From assembly GCA_019454105.1 (NCBI GenBank), contig CP075364.1, positions 2,297,362 through 2,361,361 on the forward strand: a stretch of 64,000 nucleotides of DNA, in the 5' to 3' direction. Positions 32,788 to 40,135 of the stretch are shown piece by piece (the first letter of the stretch is position 1; the number at the start of each line of letters is the position of its first letter). The position numbers and the translations under genes are program-made. Under the pieces are notes generated by a model, which was not told the DNA's origin, did no database searches, and saw only the letters and a program-made list of their open reading frames with translations. The DNA is from Fimbriimonadaceae bacterium (GTDB lineage: Bacteria; Armatimonadota; Fimbriimonadia; Fimbriimonadales; Fimbriimonadaceae).

Positions 32788-34907
32788 AGACGGTCTTCCG
32801 GATCGGAAAGATGGATTGCCCTACGGAGGAAGGCATCATTCGGAACCGTTTGAAAGGGATGAACGGGATCGAGCGGCTGGAATTCGACTTGATGAGCCGC
32901 AAGCTGACGGTGATCCACGGACATCCCGACGAAAGCACCATCCAGCAAGCCCTTGAATCGGTAGGAATGGATCCAAAGCTCGTAAGTGAAGACGAGCCCG
33001 AATCGGCGGGGCACGGACCGGCTGTTCCGATTCTCGATCGATGGCTCATGGGAGCTTCTGGAGTCCTCGCGGTGGCCGCCGAAGTCATCGCGTGGACTAT
33101 GGGCACAGAACGGTCATGGCCGGTGATTGCTCTAGCACTTGGTTCGATTGCGCTGGGCGGCAAGGAGACGATTCGAAAGGGGATCGTCTCCCTGCGGACC
33201 CTCACGCTCAACATAAATTTCTTGATGACGATTGCGATCATCGGGGCGGCCTTCATCGGGCAGTGGCCCGAAGCCGCTATGGTCACCTTCCTCTTTGGGG
33301 TCGCTGAAATGATTGAAGCATTCTCGCTCGATCGAGCGCGTCACGCGATTCGCTCACTCATGGAATTATCCCCCGAGCGTGCACTTGCATTGGTCGGAAA
33401 CGAATGGGTCGAAATCGAAGCTTCCAGCGTCGCTCTCGGGCAACTCGTGAGAGTTCGGCCAGGAGAACGCATCGCGCTAGATGGCCTCGTAAAGAAAGGT
33501 TCCTCCAGTGTAAACCAGGCCCCTATTACCGGAGAAAGCATCCCGGTTGCTAAAGCGGCTGGAGATCAGGTCTTCGCCGGGACGATCAACGAGAAAGGCA
33601 GCTTCGATTTTGAAGTTACGGCTAACACGGGGCAAACGACATTGGCACGGATCATTCGAGCCGTGCAGCAAGCGCAGAGTCAGAAGGCGCCCACGCAGCG
33701 TTTCGTCGACCAGTTCGCTCGGTACTACACGCCGCTCGTCGTCGTATTGGCAATCCTCATTACGGTCGTGCCACCCTTGCTTTTGGCCCAACCTTACTCG
33801 GATTGGCTCTACAAAGCATTGGTGCTCTTGGTGATCGCGTGCCCATGTGCGCTGGTCATCTCGACTCCGGTCACTGTCGTCAGCGCTTTGGCCTCAGCAG
33901 CAAGACGAGGAATTTTGATTAAGGGGGGCGTTTACATCGAAGAGGGTCGGAGGCTCTCGCGAATTGCTCTTGACAAAACCGGCACCTTGACCCATGGCTT
34001 GCCAAAGGTGACCGATGTTATACCGTTCGATTCCATTGAAGAAGTGGAACTGCTTCGATTGGCGGCTAGCCTCGACGCCCCGTCGGAGCATCCCGTAGCT
34101 ACCGCCATTGTCGATGCCTACAAAGGCGAAAGAGCTTCTGTCCAAGAGTTCGAGTCCATTACGGGGCGCGGGGTGAGCGGAGTCGTTGATGGGCAGCAAT
34201 ACTTCCTTGGAAACCATCGGCTTGCTCACGAGGAGGACTACTGCCGCGCCGAGGTCGAGGCAGTTCTCGAAGACCTCGAAGAGCAGGGGAAGACCGTCGT
34301 CATTCTCGGCAACGCTGATCGGGCGCTCGGGGTCATCGCGGTTGCCGATACCGTCCGCGAAACGAGCATTCAGGCAGTTAAGGAGCTGCACGACCTTGGA
34401 GTGAGAACTCTCATGCTCACTGGTGACAATGCTCGAACCGCAAATGCCATTGCTGCCCAAGTAGGCATTGACGACGCTCGCGGAGACCTACTTCCTGAAG
34501 ACAAGCGAAAGATCATCACCGAGCTAACCGCTGACGAAGAACACGTGGGCATGGTGGGTGACGGCATCAACGACGCCCCCGCATTAGCTCAGGCAGACGT
34601 CGGCTTCGCGATGGGCGCAGCCGGAACGGACACGGCGATAGAGACTGCCGACGTCGCGCTGATGCAAGATGACCTGCGCAAAATCCCCGAGTTCATCCGA
34701 CTGAGCCGCCGAGCTTCCACCGTATTGAAGCAAAACATCGCATTCGCGATTGGTGTAAAGGTGCTTTTCTTCGTGCTCGCCTTCTTGGGGATCGCGACCC
34801 TCTGGATGGCGGTCTTTGCCGACATGGGGGCGAGTTTGCTTGTGGTTGTAAATGGCCTGCGGCTCCTACAGTCTCCCATCGGCTCCTCGTTTAGGAACCG
34901 ATCTTAG
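32784..34907 (+). CDS. Zn/Cd/Pb-type P1B ATPase (ZntA/CadA-like)
   Basis: 707 residues. The N-terminal HMA-like domain has a single Cys in KMDCPTEEG. Helix 6 has the CPC motif (IACPCALVISTP), the phosphorylation site is DKTGTLT, the hinge is [10 protein letters not shown], and the C-terminal helix pair ends LVVVNGLRLL as in ZntA. It removes Zn/Cd/Pb from the cytoplasm and is coupled to czcA (ATGA). Its last codons (SSFRNRS and the TAG stop) lie inside att repeat R3, so the gene end was supplied by recombination. Confidence 0.93.
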   Translation: MKTVFRIGKMDCPTEEGIIRNRLKGMNGIERLEFDLMSRKLTVIHGHPDESTIQQALESVGMDPKLVSEDEPESAGHGPAVPILDRWLMGASGVLAVAAEVIAWTMGTERSWPVIALALGSIALGGKETIRKGIVSLRTLTLNINFLMTIAIIGAAFIGQWPEAAMVTFLFGVAEMIEAFSLDRARHAIRSLMELSPERALALVGNEWVEIEASSVALGQLVRVRPGERIALDGLVKKGSSSVNQAPITGESIPVAKAAGDQVFAGTINEKGSFDFEVTANTGQTTLARIIRAVQQAQSQKAPTQRFVDQFARYYTPLVVVLAILITVVPPLLLAQPYSDWLYKALVLLVIACPCALVISTPVTVVSALASAARRGILIKGGVYIEEGRRLSRIALDKTGTLTHGLPKVTDVIPFDSIEEVELLRLAASLDAPSEHPVATAIVDAYKGERASVQEFESITGRGVSGVVDGQQYFLGNHRLAHEEDYCRAEVEAVLEDLEEQGKTVVILGNADRALGVIAVADTVRETSIQAVKELHDLGVRTLMLTGDNARTANAIAAQVGIDDARGDLLPEDKRKIITELTADEEHVGMVGDGINDAPALAQADVGFAMGAAGTDTAIETADVALMQDDLRKIPEFIRLSRRASTVLKQNIAFAIGVKVLFFVLAFLGIATLWMAVFADMGASLLVVVNGLRLLQSPIGSSFRNRS

Positions 34908-34977
34908 GAACCACTTTAGGTTCATTTGAATCTGGTGGAGATGATGAGATTCGAACTCACGACCTCTGCAGTGCGAT
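34890..34977. repeat. att repeat R3 (tRNA-Ala 3' fragment plus arm sites)
   Basis: TTTAGGAACC (34890-34899) and CTTAGGAACC (34903-34912) arms, then the 45-base tRNA 3' fragment (34933-34977) ending at GTGCGAT. Its T-arm matches the intact tRNA (GAG/CTC), unlike R1 and R2. It separates cassettes B and C. The inverted arm GAACCTAA lies at 35019-35026. Confidence 0.88.
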
Positions 34978-35028
34978 GTCTCTATCAACACACAAATTCG
35001 CCAAAAGCGGTCGTTTTTGAACCTAATC

Positions 35029-35057
35029 GACCTCTGCAGTTGTACGTTGCAGTGGTC
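35029..35057. repeat. Inverted repeat / second core-like site near R3
   Basis: GACCTCTGCA and TGCAGTGGTC form a 10-bp dyad with one mismatch and a 9-base centre. Position and sequence match the dyad downstream of R2, so it is a conserved part of the attachment region. Confidence 0.58.
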
Positions 35058-35095
35058 GCAGGCGTGATGCCTCGTTAAAGGGCAACGATTCGACG

Positions 35096-37492
35096 CTACA
35101 GTTTTGTGCTCCGTAGCCTCAGCGCATTGCCAATCACGGACACAGAACTTAAGCTCATTGCCAATGCCGCGATCACCGGACCCAGTAGAAGACCAGTGAA
35201 CGGATAAAGAGCGCCCGCAGCAATTGGAACTCCCGCGACGTTGTAGACGAAAGCGAAAAAGAGGTTCTGGCGGATGTTGCTCATTGTCGCACGGCTGAGT
35301 CTTCTCGCCCGAACCAGTCCCGTTAGATCGCCTTTGAGGAGGGTGATGCCAGCGCTTTCCATTGCCACGTCGGTGCCAGTTCCCATCGCGATTCCAACCT
35401 GAGCTTGAGCAAGAGCAGGGGCGTCGTTGATCCCGTCACCGGCCATCGCAACGAACCGCCCCTCCGATTGGAGTCGCTTGATGATCTCAATCTTGCCTTC
35501 GGGCAAAACGTCGGCATGGACTTCGTCAATGCCGAGTCCTGTGGCAACCGCCTGCGCCGTGGTCTTGCTGTCGCCCGTGACCATGACGACGCGAATCTTC
35601 TCTTCGTGCAAAGCGACCAATGCTTCAGATGCTGTTGTCTTGATCGGGTCCGCAACGCCGATCAGACCCACAACCTTTGTCCCCTTAGCGACGAACATGA
35701 CGGTCTGGCCTTCGGCTCGCATCGCCTCTGCTTTCGTCGCGGCGTCCCCCGGGGTCACGCCAACAGACTCCATCAAGGCGAAGTTTCCGAGCGCAACGTC
35801 GTCGTTGCCGATCTTGCCACGCACGCCTTTGCCGGTGACCGACTCAAAATCCTGCACCTTGCTCGGCTCGATGCTACGTTCCTTGAGGCCAGCGAGAATC
35901 GCCGCCGCCAGGGGATGTTCGCTGCCTTGCTCGATCCCTCCCGCCACCTCAAGAACCTCGGTATCCGAGAGTTCTGCCAGAGGAACGACGGCAACCACCC
36001 GTGGCTTGCCCTCGGTGAGCGTGCCCGTCTTGTCAACCACCAGAGTGTCAACTTTCTCGAACGCCTCCAACGCCTCCGCACTCTTGATGAGAACACCGGC
36101 CTGTGCACCGCGCCCGGTTCCGACCATGATCGACATCGGAGTCGCTAAACCCAGTGCGCAAGGGCAGGCGATGATCAACACCGCGACCGCATTGATGACC
36201 GCATACGCCATTGCAGGCGCTGGCCCGAACATGGCCCAAACGACAAAGGAAATGATCGCGACCAACACCACAATCGGCACGAATATGCCAGAAACCGTGT
36301 CGGCCAACTTTTGAATGGGAGCCCGCGAGCGCTGTGCCTCGCTCACCATTTTCACGATCTGGGCAAGCAGGGTTTCACTTCCCACGCGCTCAGCCCGCAT
36401 TAGGAAGCTCCCCGTTCCGTTAACCGTCGCCCCCGTCACTCTGTCGCCTTCGGCCTTCTGAACGGGCATAGGCTCGCCGGTGATCATGGACTCATTTACC
36501 GAGCTTCGGCCGTCGATCACGATGCCATCCACAGGAATCTTCTCCCCAGGGCGCACACGTAACGAATCACCCATATGGACATGTTCCAGCGGGATGTCCT
36601 CTTCCTTTCCGTCTCGAACCAGCCGAGCCTGCTTGGGTGAAAGGTCGAGTAGAGCCCGAATGGCGCTGCTCGTCGCGCTCCGTGCTCGAAGTTCTAGGAC
36701 CTGACCCAGCAAGACGAGCGTCGTGATAACGGCTGCTGCCTCGAAATACAGGTCCACACCACCCATCTTGTTGCGGAACGAAGGCGGAAACACGTGGGGG
36801 GCGATGACGCCGACCACGCTGTACAGCCAAGCCACTCCGGTCCCCAGCGCGATCAACGTGAACATGTTGGGGCTGCGATGGACAACCGAAGCCCAACCGC
36901 GCTGGAAGAATGGCCACCCTCCCCAAAGCACCACCGGCGTAGCGAGCGCAAACTGTGCCCAGCCCAGAACTCCATGCGGTATCCAGTTCGCGATGTCGAA
37001 TCCGAACAGATGGGGCATCACTGCCAATAGAAGCGGTATCGAGAGGACGGTCGAAACCCAGAACCGGCGGGTCATGTCCACAAGCTCGGGATTCTCGTCG
37101 TCGGGGCTCACCTCCATCGGTTCAAGCGCCATCCCGCAGATGGGGCAACTGCCCGGTTTGTCCTGCACGATCTGCGGATGCATCGGACAAGTCCATTGCG
37201 TCTTCTTGACCGTCGCGGCCGGATGGAGCGGCTCCAACGCCATGCCGCACTTCGGGCAACTGCCCGGACCCTTCTGCACGATCTCGGGATGCATGGGGCA
37301 GGTGTACTCAAGCCGCACATCTTGAGGCTCTGCTGCCTCGATTGGCTCAGGGGCCAGATGTTTCTCGGGGTTCGACTTGAATCGCTCCAGACAACTCTTG
37401 CCGCAGAAATAGTAAGTTGTGCCCGCGTGTTCAAACGACCCCGCCGCATCGGCGGGGTCAACCATCATCCCGCAAACGGGGTCAAGTGCCAT
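35096..37492 (-). CDS. copA: Copper-translocating P1B ATPase with YHS and two metal-binding domains
   Basis: 798 residues. An N-terminal YHS domain (DPVCGMMVD then [12 protein letters not shown]) is followed by two heavy-metal binding repeats ([20 protein letters not shown] and [20 protein letters not shown]). The Cu(I)-ATPase core has [39 protein letters not shown] and [16 protein letters not shown]. It exports Cu(I). It diverges from the arsR gene across a 60-base promoter region and is probably controlled by that repressor. It starts cassette C after R3. Confidence 0.95.
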   Translation of the reverse strand: MALDPVCGMMVDPADAAGSFEHAGTTYYFCGKSCLERFKSNPEKHLAPEPIEAAEPQDVRLEYTCPMHPEIVQKGPGSCPKCGMALEPLHPAATVKKTQWTCPMHPQIVQDKPGSCPICGMALEPMEVSPDDENPELVDMTRRFWVSTVLSIPLLLAVMPHLFGFDIANWIPHGVLGWAQFALATPVVLWGGWPFFQRGWASVVHRSPNMFTLIALGTGVAWLYSVVGVIAPHVFPPSFRNKMGGVDLYFEAAAVITTLVLLGQVLELRARSATSSAIRALLDLSPKQARLVRDGKEEDIPLEHVHMGDSLRVRPGEKIPVDGIVIDGRSSVNESMITGEPMPVQKAEGDRVTGATVNGTGSFLMRAERVGSETLLAQIVKMVSEAQRSRAPIQKLADTVSGIFVPIVVLVAIISFVVWAMFGPAPAMAYAVINAVAVLIIACPCALGLATPMSIMVGTGRGAQAGVLIKSAEALEAFEKVDTLVVDKTGTLTEGKPRVVAVVPLAELSDTEVLEVAGGIEQGSEHPLAAAILAGLKERSIEPSKVQDFESVTGKGVRGKIGNDDVALGNFALMESVGVTPGDAATKAEAMRAEGQTVMFVAKGTKVVGLIGVADPIKTTASEALVALHEEKIRVVMVTGDSKTTAQAVATGLGIDEVHADVLPEGKIEIIKRLQSEGRFVAMAGDGINDAPALAQAQVGIAMGTGTDVAMESAGITLLKGDLTGLVRARRLSRATMSNIRQNLFFAFVYNVAGVPIAAGALYPFTGLLLGPVIAALAMSLSSVSVIGNALRLRSTKL

Positions 37493-37552
37493 GCTCTATT
37501 CTACGCTGGCAGGAACTTGTGCTATCATATCCTCGTATCCTGGTATGAAGCC
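37493..37552. promoter_or_regulatory. Divergent copA / arsR promoter-operator
   Basis: A 60-base gap between opposite start codons. For copA, TATGAT (rc of 37524-37529) is a good -10. The 8-base-period direct repeat TATCCTCG / TATCCTGG / TAT lies next to the arsR start and is a possible ArsR binding site. Confidence 0.5.
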
Positions 37553-37942
37553 ATGAACGATGTCGTCCTGTTTGGCAAAGCTCTCGCCGATCCCACTCGT
37601 GTGCGAATCCTTGCGGCACTGCTCAAGAACGGGCTTTGCGTCTGTGAGCTTGCCGATGCCCTGGAGATGAGTCAATCAACGCTCTCCAACCATTTGCAAA
37701 CCCTCCGTCAGGCGGGAGTCCTCTCCACCACACAGAGGCACAAGTGGATCAACTACAGCATCGAGCCGAGCGCAAAGCCCGCACTTGAAGCCGTTTTGAA
37801 CCACTACGCGGCAGCGCTCAAAGCGGACCAACGCGGCCAGCGCGACGCGGAAAGGATCAGAAGGAGGCTCGCCATCAGAGTAGACGGCTATTGCGTTCTC
37901 GGCCCAAACCAACTCGATCAAGGAGAAAAACATGAACTGTAA
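37553..37942 (+). CDS. ArsR/SmtB-family metal-sensing repressor
   Basis: 129 residues. The winged helix is LADPTRVRILAALLKNGLCV, then CELADALEMSQSTLSNHLQT and LRQAGVLSTTQRHKWINYSI. CVCEL in the recognition helix is the ArsR-type thiol site (Cys-x-Cys), suggesting Cu(I), As(III) or Cd(II) sensing. The C-terminal tail (GYCVLGPNQ) has another Cys. Its stop overlaps the Cys-rich peptide gene by 11 bases, so it leads a four-gene operon. The frame upstream of 37553 belongs to the opposite-strand copA region. Confidence 0.92.
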   Translation: MNDVVLFGKALADPTRVRILAALLKNGLCVCELADALEMSQSTLSNHLQTLRQAGVLSTTQRHKWINYSIEPSAKPALEAVLNHYAAALKADQRGQRDAERIRRRLAIRVDGYCVLGPNQLDQGEKHEL

Positions 37943-38018
37943 CTGTAATTGCGACTGCTGCGCCTCTGGGCAATGCCCCGGCTCGACCTGCACCTGTGGA
38001 TGTCCATGCGGAAAATAG
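37932..38018 (+). CDS. 28-residue metallothionein-like Cys-rich peptide
   Basis: The ATG has AAGGAG six bases upstream. Of 28 residues, ten are Cys, at positions 3, 5, 7, 9, 10, 15, 20, 22, 24 and 26: a run of alternating CxC motifs, a Gly/Pro turn, then another CxCxCxC run. There is no signal peptide. The pattern is that of a metal-thiolate cluster peptide. It sits between a thiol-type ArsR and the barrel gene, which suggests cytoplasmic sequestration of the metal that the repressor senses. It does not match the bacterial SmtA-type metallothioneins that I know. Confidence 0.8.
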   Translation: MNCNCNCDCCASGQCPGSTCTCGCPCGK

Positions 38019-38620
38019 CTGTTCTGTTCGCCGCTCTGCCCGTCCTGGCATATTGTCAGACGAGCGTCCCAACGTGAACTGGGTGACCCGGCGAAGGCCA
38101 GCTTCTCGGTTCGGGAAGCCTCAACAAGAGATGGGTAATCGCCTATCGATTCGCCGACACGCCTCAACTGCGACCACGGCACCGATTGACGATCGACTAC
38201 AACGCTACGCCCAACTTCCAGATCGGAACGGAGTACAACTTCGCCGTCCAAGAACTAGGGTTGAGGGCGACGTGGGTCGTTCAGAGCGAGAACGAGAAGA
38301 GACCGATGATCTTCTTCAACACAAGTTCGGACCGCATCGGGACGCCCGAGGGCTATCAACTCGCCAGCGCCAACTTCGGCAAGACGATTCCCGGTACCCA
38401 GCTATCGCCATATCTCTCGATCACCTACTCGGGCTTCGAGAAAAAGCTCGTCTATCCGTTCGGCGCGAGTTACCGTTTCTCACCCGAGTGGACTGCCATC
38501 GCCATGAACGACGGCAGGAAATCGCACCTGCTCGTCACCTATTCGCAATCCAACTATTTCATTCAAGCCGGGTGGATCTGGTTCAAGCATCCAGCGATCA
38601 CCATCGGCTGGGGATTCTAA
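38006..38620 (+). CDS. Barrel-like exported protein with two in-frame UGA codons (candidate UxxU selenoprotein, or pseudogene)
   Basis: The ATG lies in the Cys-rich peptide gene (13-base overlap). The frame encodes a signal peptide (MRKIAVLFAALPVLAYCQ), then TSVPT, UGA (codon 24), Thr-Gly, UGA (codon 27) and PGEGQLLGSGSLNKRW. It runs open for 178 further codons with beta-strand-rich sequence (NFQIGTEYNFAVQELGLRAT, SYRFSPEWTAIAMND). A late TTG start would lose signal peptide and first strands. The UGA-x-x-UGA-Pro spacing is identical to the gene in cassette A. If read as Sec, a UxxUP motif sits at the mature N-terminus, where Cys forms would have CxxCP. A 7-bp stem with a GGUUC loop follows. 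Confidence 0.62.
38101..38119 (+). promoter_or_regulatory. Stem-loop downstream of the UGA pair (candidate SECIS-like element)
   Basis: GCUUCUC pairs with GGGAAGC (one G-U pair) around a GGUUC loop. The loop begins 22 bases after the second UGA and 31 after the first, within the range usual for bacterial SECIS elements, and starts with GG as SelB-binding loops do. The loop is identical to that in the cassette A gene. Confidence 0.45.
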
Positions 38621-38624
38621 TCAC

Positions 38625-39275
38625 GTGAAAACAATCGCTACTCTACTCCTGGCCTTTGCATCGCTTGTCTCGATGGGCCAAGACACGCCGACCGACATCG
38701 CCAAGAAAGACCTTCCCAAAGAGGCCAAGTGCCTCCTCTGCCCCAACGATGGCCCCGAAAAACCAGCCGGGGGTCTGATGTACAAAGGCAACGCGTACTA
38801 CTTCTGCAACACGAAGGAAATCGCCGCGTTCAAGAAGGACCCGGATGCATACGTACCGCCTGTATTGCCCCGGCCCGTGCCTGAATTCGCTCTAGTCGAC
38901 ACCACAGGCAAGACCTGGGATGCCGAATCGATGAAAGGCAAGCTCGTGCTCGTGGATTTCTGGGCCACCTGGTGCGCCCCCTGCAAAGCCATGATGCCCA
39001 TGCTGGACAAGCTCCACGCCCGCTACAAGGAGAAGGGTTTCGAGATTCTCAGCGTCAGCATCGACGAAAAGCAGCCCAACCTTGACAAGTTCCTCAAAGG
39101 CCACAAGTTCCCCAACCCCGTCCTCCACGACGATCAGAGAACCTGGCAGAAATGGGGCGTCAAGAACATTCCCGCCATGTTCTTAGTAAGGGACGGCCAG
39201 ATCATCGCGCAATGGACGGGAAAGCAGACTGAAAAGACCCTCGAAGCTGGCATCTCTGCCAACTTGCCCAAGTAG
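38625..39275 (+). CDS. Exported YHS-TlpA fusion (thioredoxin-like)
   Basis: 216 residues, GTG start five bases after the barrel gene stop. A signal peptide (TIATLLLAFASLVSMGQ) is followed by a YHS-like segment (CLLCPNDGPEKPAGGLMYKG then YYFCNTKEIAAFKKD) and a TlpA/redoxin domain with WCAPCKAMMPML and cis-Pro KNIPAMFLV. It is a periplasmic thiol oxidoreductase with a metal-binding head. Being next to a barrel with a possible UxxU site, it is a natural reductant for it or for copper proteins. A hairpin terminator follows. Confidence 0.9.
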   Translation: MKTIATLLLAFASLVSMGQDTPTDIAKKDLPKEAKCLLCPNDGPEKPAGGLMYKGNAYYFCNTKEIAAFKKDPDAYVPPVLPRPVPEFALVDTTGKTWDAESMKGKLVLVDFWATWCAPCKAMMPMLDKLHARYKEKGFEILSVSIDEKQPNLDKFLKGHKFPNPVLHDDQRTWQKWGVKNIPAMFLVRDGQIIAQWTGKQTEKTLEAGISANLPK

Positions 39276-39342
39276 CTTCCTAACTGCTTGGTACGAATAG
39301 CGCGGATGCGAAAGACGACTTCCCTCGAATCTAAGATGGAGA

Positions 39343-39361
39343 TGGGCACAAAAAGTGCCCA
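39343..39361. terminator. Bidirectional hairpin between convergent operons
   Basis: TGGGCAC and GTGCCCA form a perfect 7-bp stem with an AAAAA loop, centred between the convergent YHS-TlpA and barrel genes. No long T-run is seen on either side. Confidence 0.6.
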
Positions 39362-39370
39362 CCCCGTTGA

Positions 39371-40135
39371 CTAAAAACTAACCGAGTAGCCGATGGCAAA
39401 GCGGACTGGGCTTCGCTCTGCCCCCTTCGTCGAGAAGATGTCGGAGGTAATCCCGATGTCGAACACGGCTCGGGGACTAACTTGACGACGCAATCCGAGG
39501 CCGACCGACCCTACGAAGCCATCACCTTCATTCTTGCTTTGCTGGATGGCGAAATCGGCTACCAGGGTCTGATCGAAACGGCGCGGGTAGCCCAATGGCT
39601 TGGAATAGCCCAGAACTGCGCCTACGGTGTGACGACGCTCGCCCGGGCCCGGGTTGGTGTTCATGTTCAGATCGAGATTGAGGTGAACCTTGTCGTACTG
39701 ACCCAGCGCTTTCGTCGCGATTCCACGGAACCGAAGATCGAGCCCCTTCGCGCCGCGCCCGGTCGGAAGGCCGACGTCCACTCGGTAAGCAAGTGCGGGC
39801 GAGTTGTCGATCTCGCGGCGAAGTCCGTTGAAGTAGCCGATTTCGACGTTTCCGATATCGCCCCTTCGCTCAGAGCTTGAATACGTGGGCTCGAATGCGA
39901 CGGAAATGTCTTGGTTCTTGGCCAAGCCGTATTTGAACTCGGTCTTGTTTCCGTAGGTGGGTCCGCGCCGCCGAAACGTATCCAGCGACAAGCCAAACTC
40001 GAATGCGCGCTCGCGAAAGGCGATGGAGTAAGCGTCGTCGAAGCGGAGCGGGCGTCCTGCTTCAATGTTGTTGTGGTCGCTGGCGAACGCGAGCGAACTG
40101 AGAAGGAGCCCTGAGATGAGCAGAAGTCGTCTCAT
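39371..40135 (-). CDS. Outer-membrane beta-barrel-like protein of the copper operon
   Basis: 254 residues. A signal peptide (RRLLLISGLLLSSLAFA) precedes a chain of amphipathic strands (FEFGLSLDTFRR, FKYGLAKNQDISVAFEP, YRVDVGLPTGRGAKGLDLRF) ending in RFAIGYSVSF with a terminal Phe, the usual barrel end. The ATG overlaps the upstream stop (ATGA). It is the last gene of the six-gene operon, and could be a passive channel or copper-exit porin. No UGA codons in frame. Confidence 0.75.
   Translation of the reverse strand: MRRLLLISGLLLSSLAFASDHNNIEAGRPLRFDDAYSIAFRERAFEFGLSLDTFRRRGPTYGNKTEFKYGLAKNQDISVAFEPTYSSSERRGDIGNVEIGYFNGLRREIDNSPALAYRVDVGLPTGRGAKGLDLRFRGIATKALGQYDKVHLNLDLNMNTNPGPGERRHTVGAVLGYSKPLGYPRRFDQTLVADFAIQQSKNEGDGFVGSVGLGLRRQVSPRAVFDIGITSDIFSTKGAERSPVRFAIGYSVSF

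Noticed and set aside
37178-37552. Upstream extension of the arsR frame to 37178
   Set aside because: These codons lie opposite the conserved copA N-terminus; the HTH starts after the ATG at 37553.
24256-38620. Genome-wide reassignment of UGA
   Set aside because: Many neighbouring genes stop at UGA in the right place with ATGA overlaps, including the thioredoxin-like gene at 24915. Only the two barrel genes need UGA recoding.
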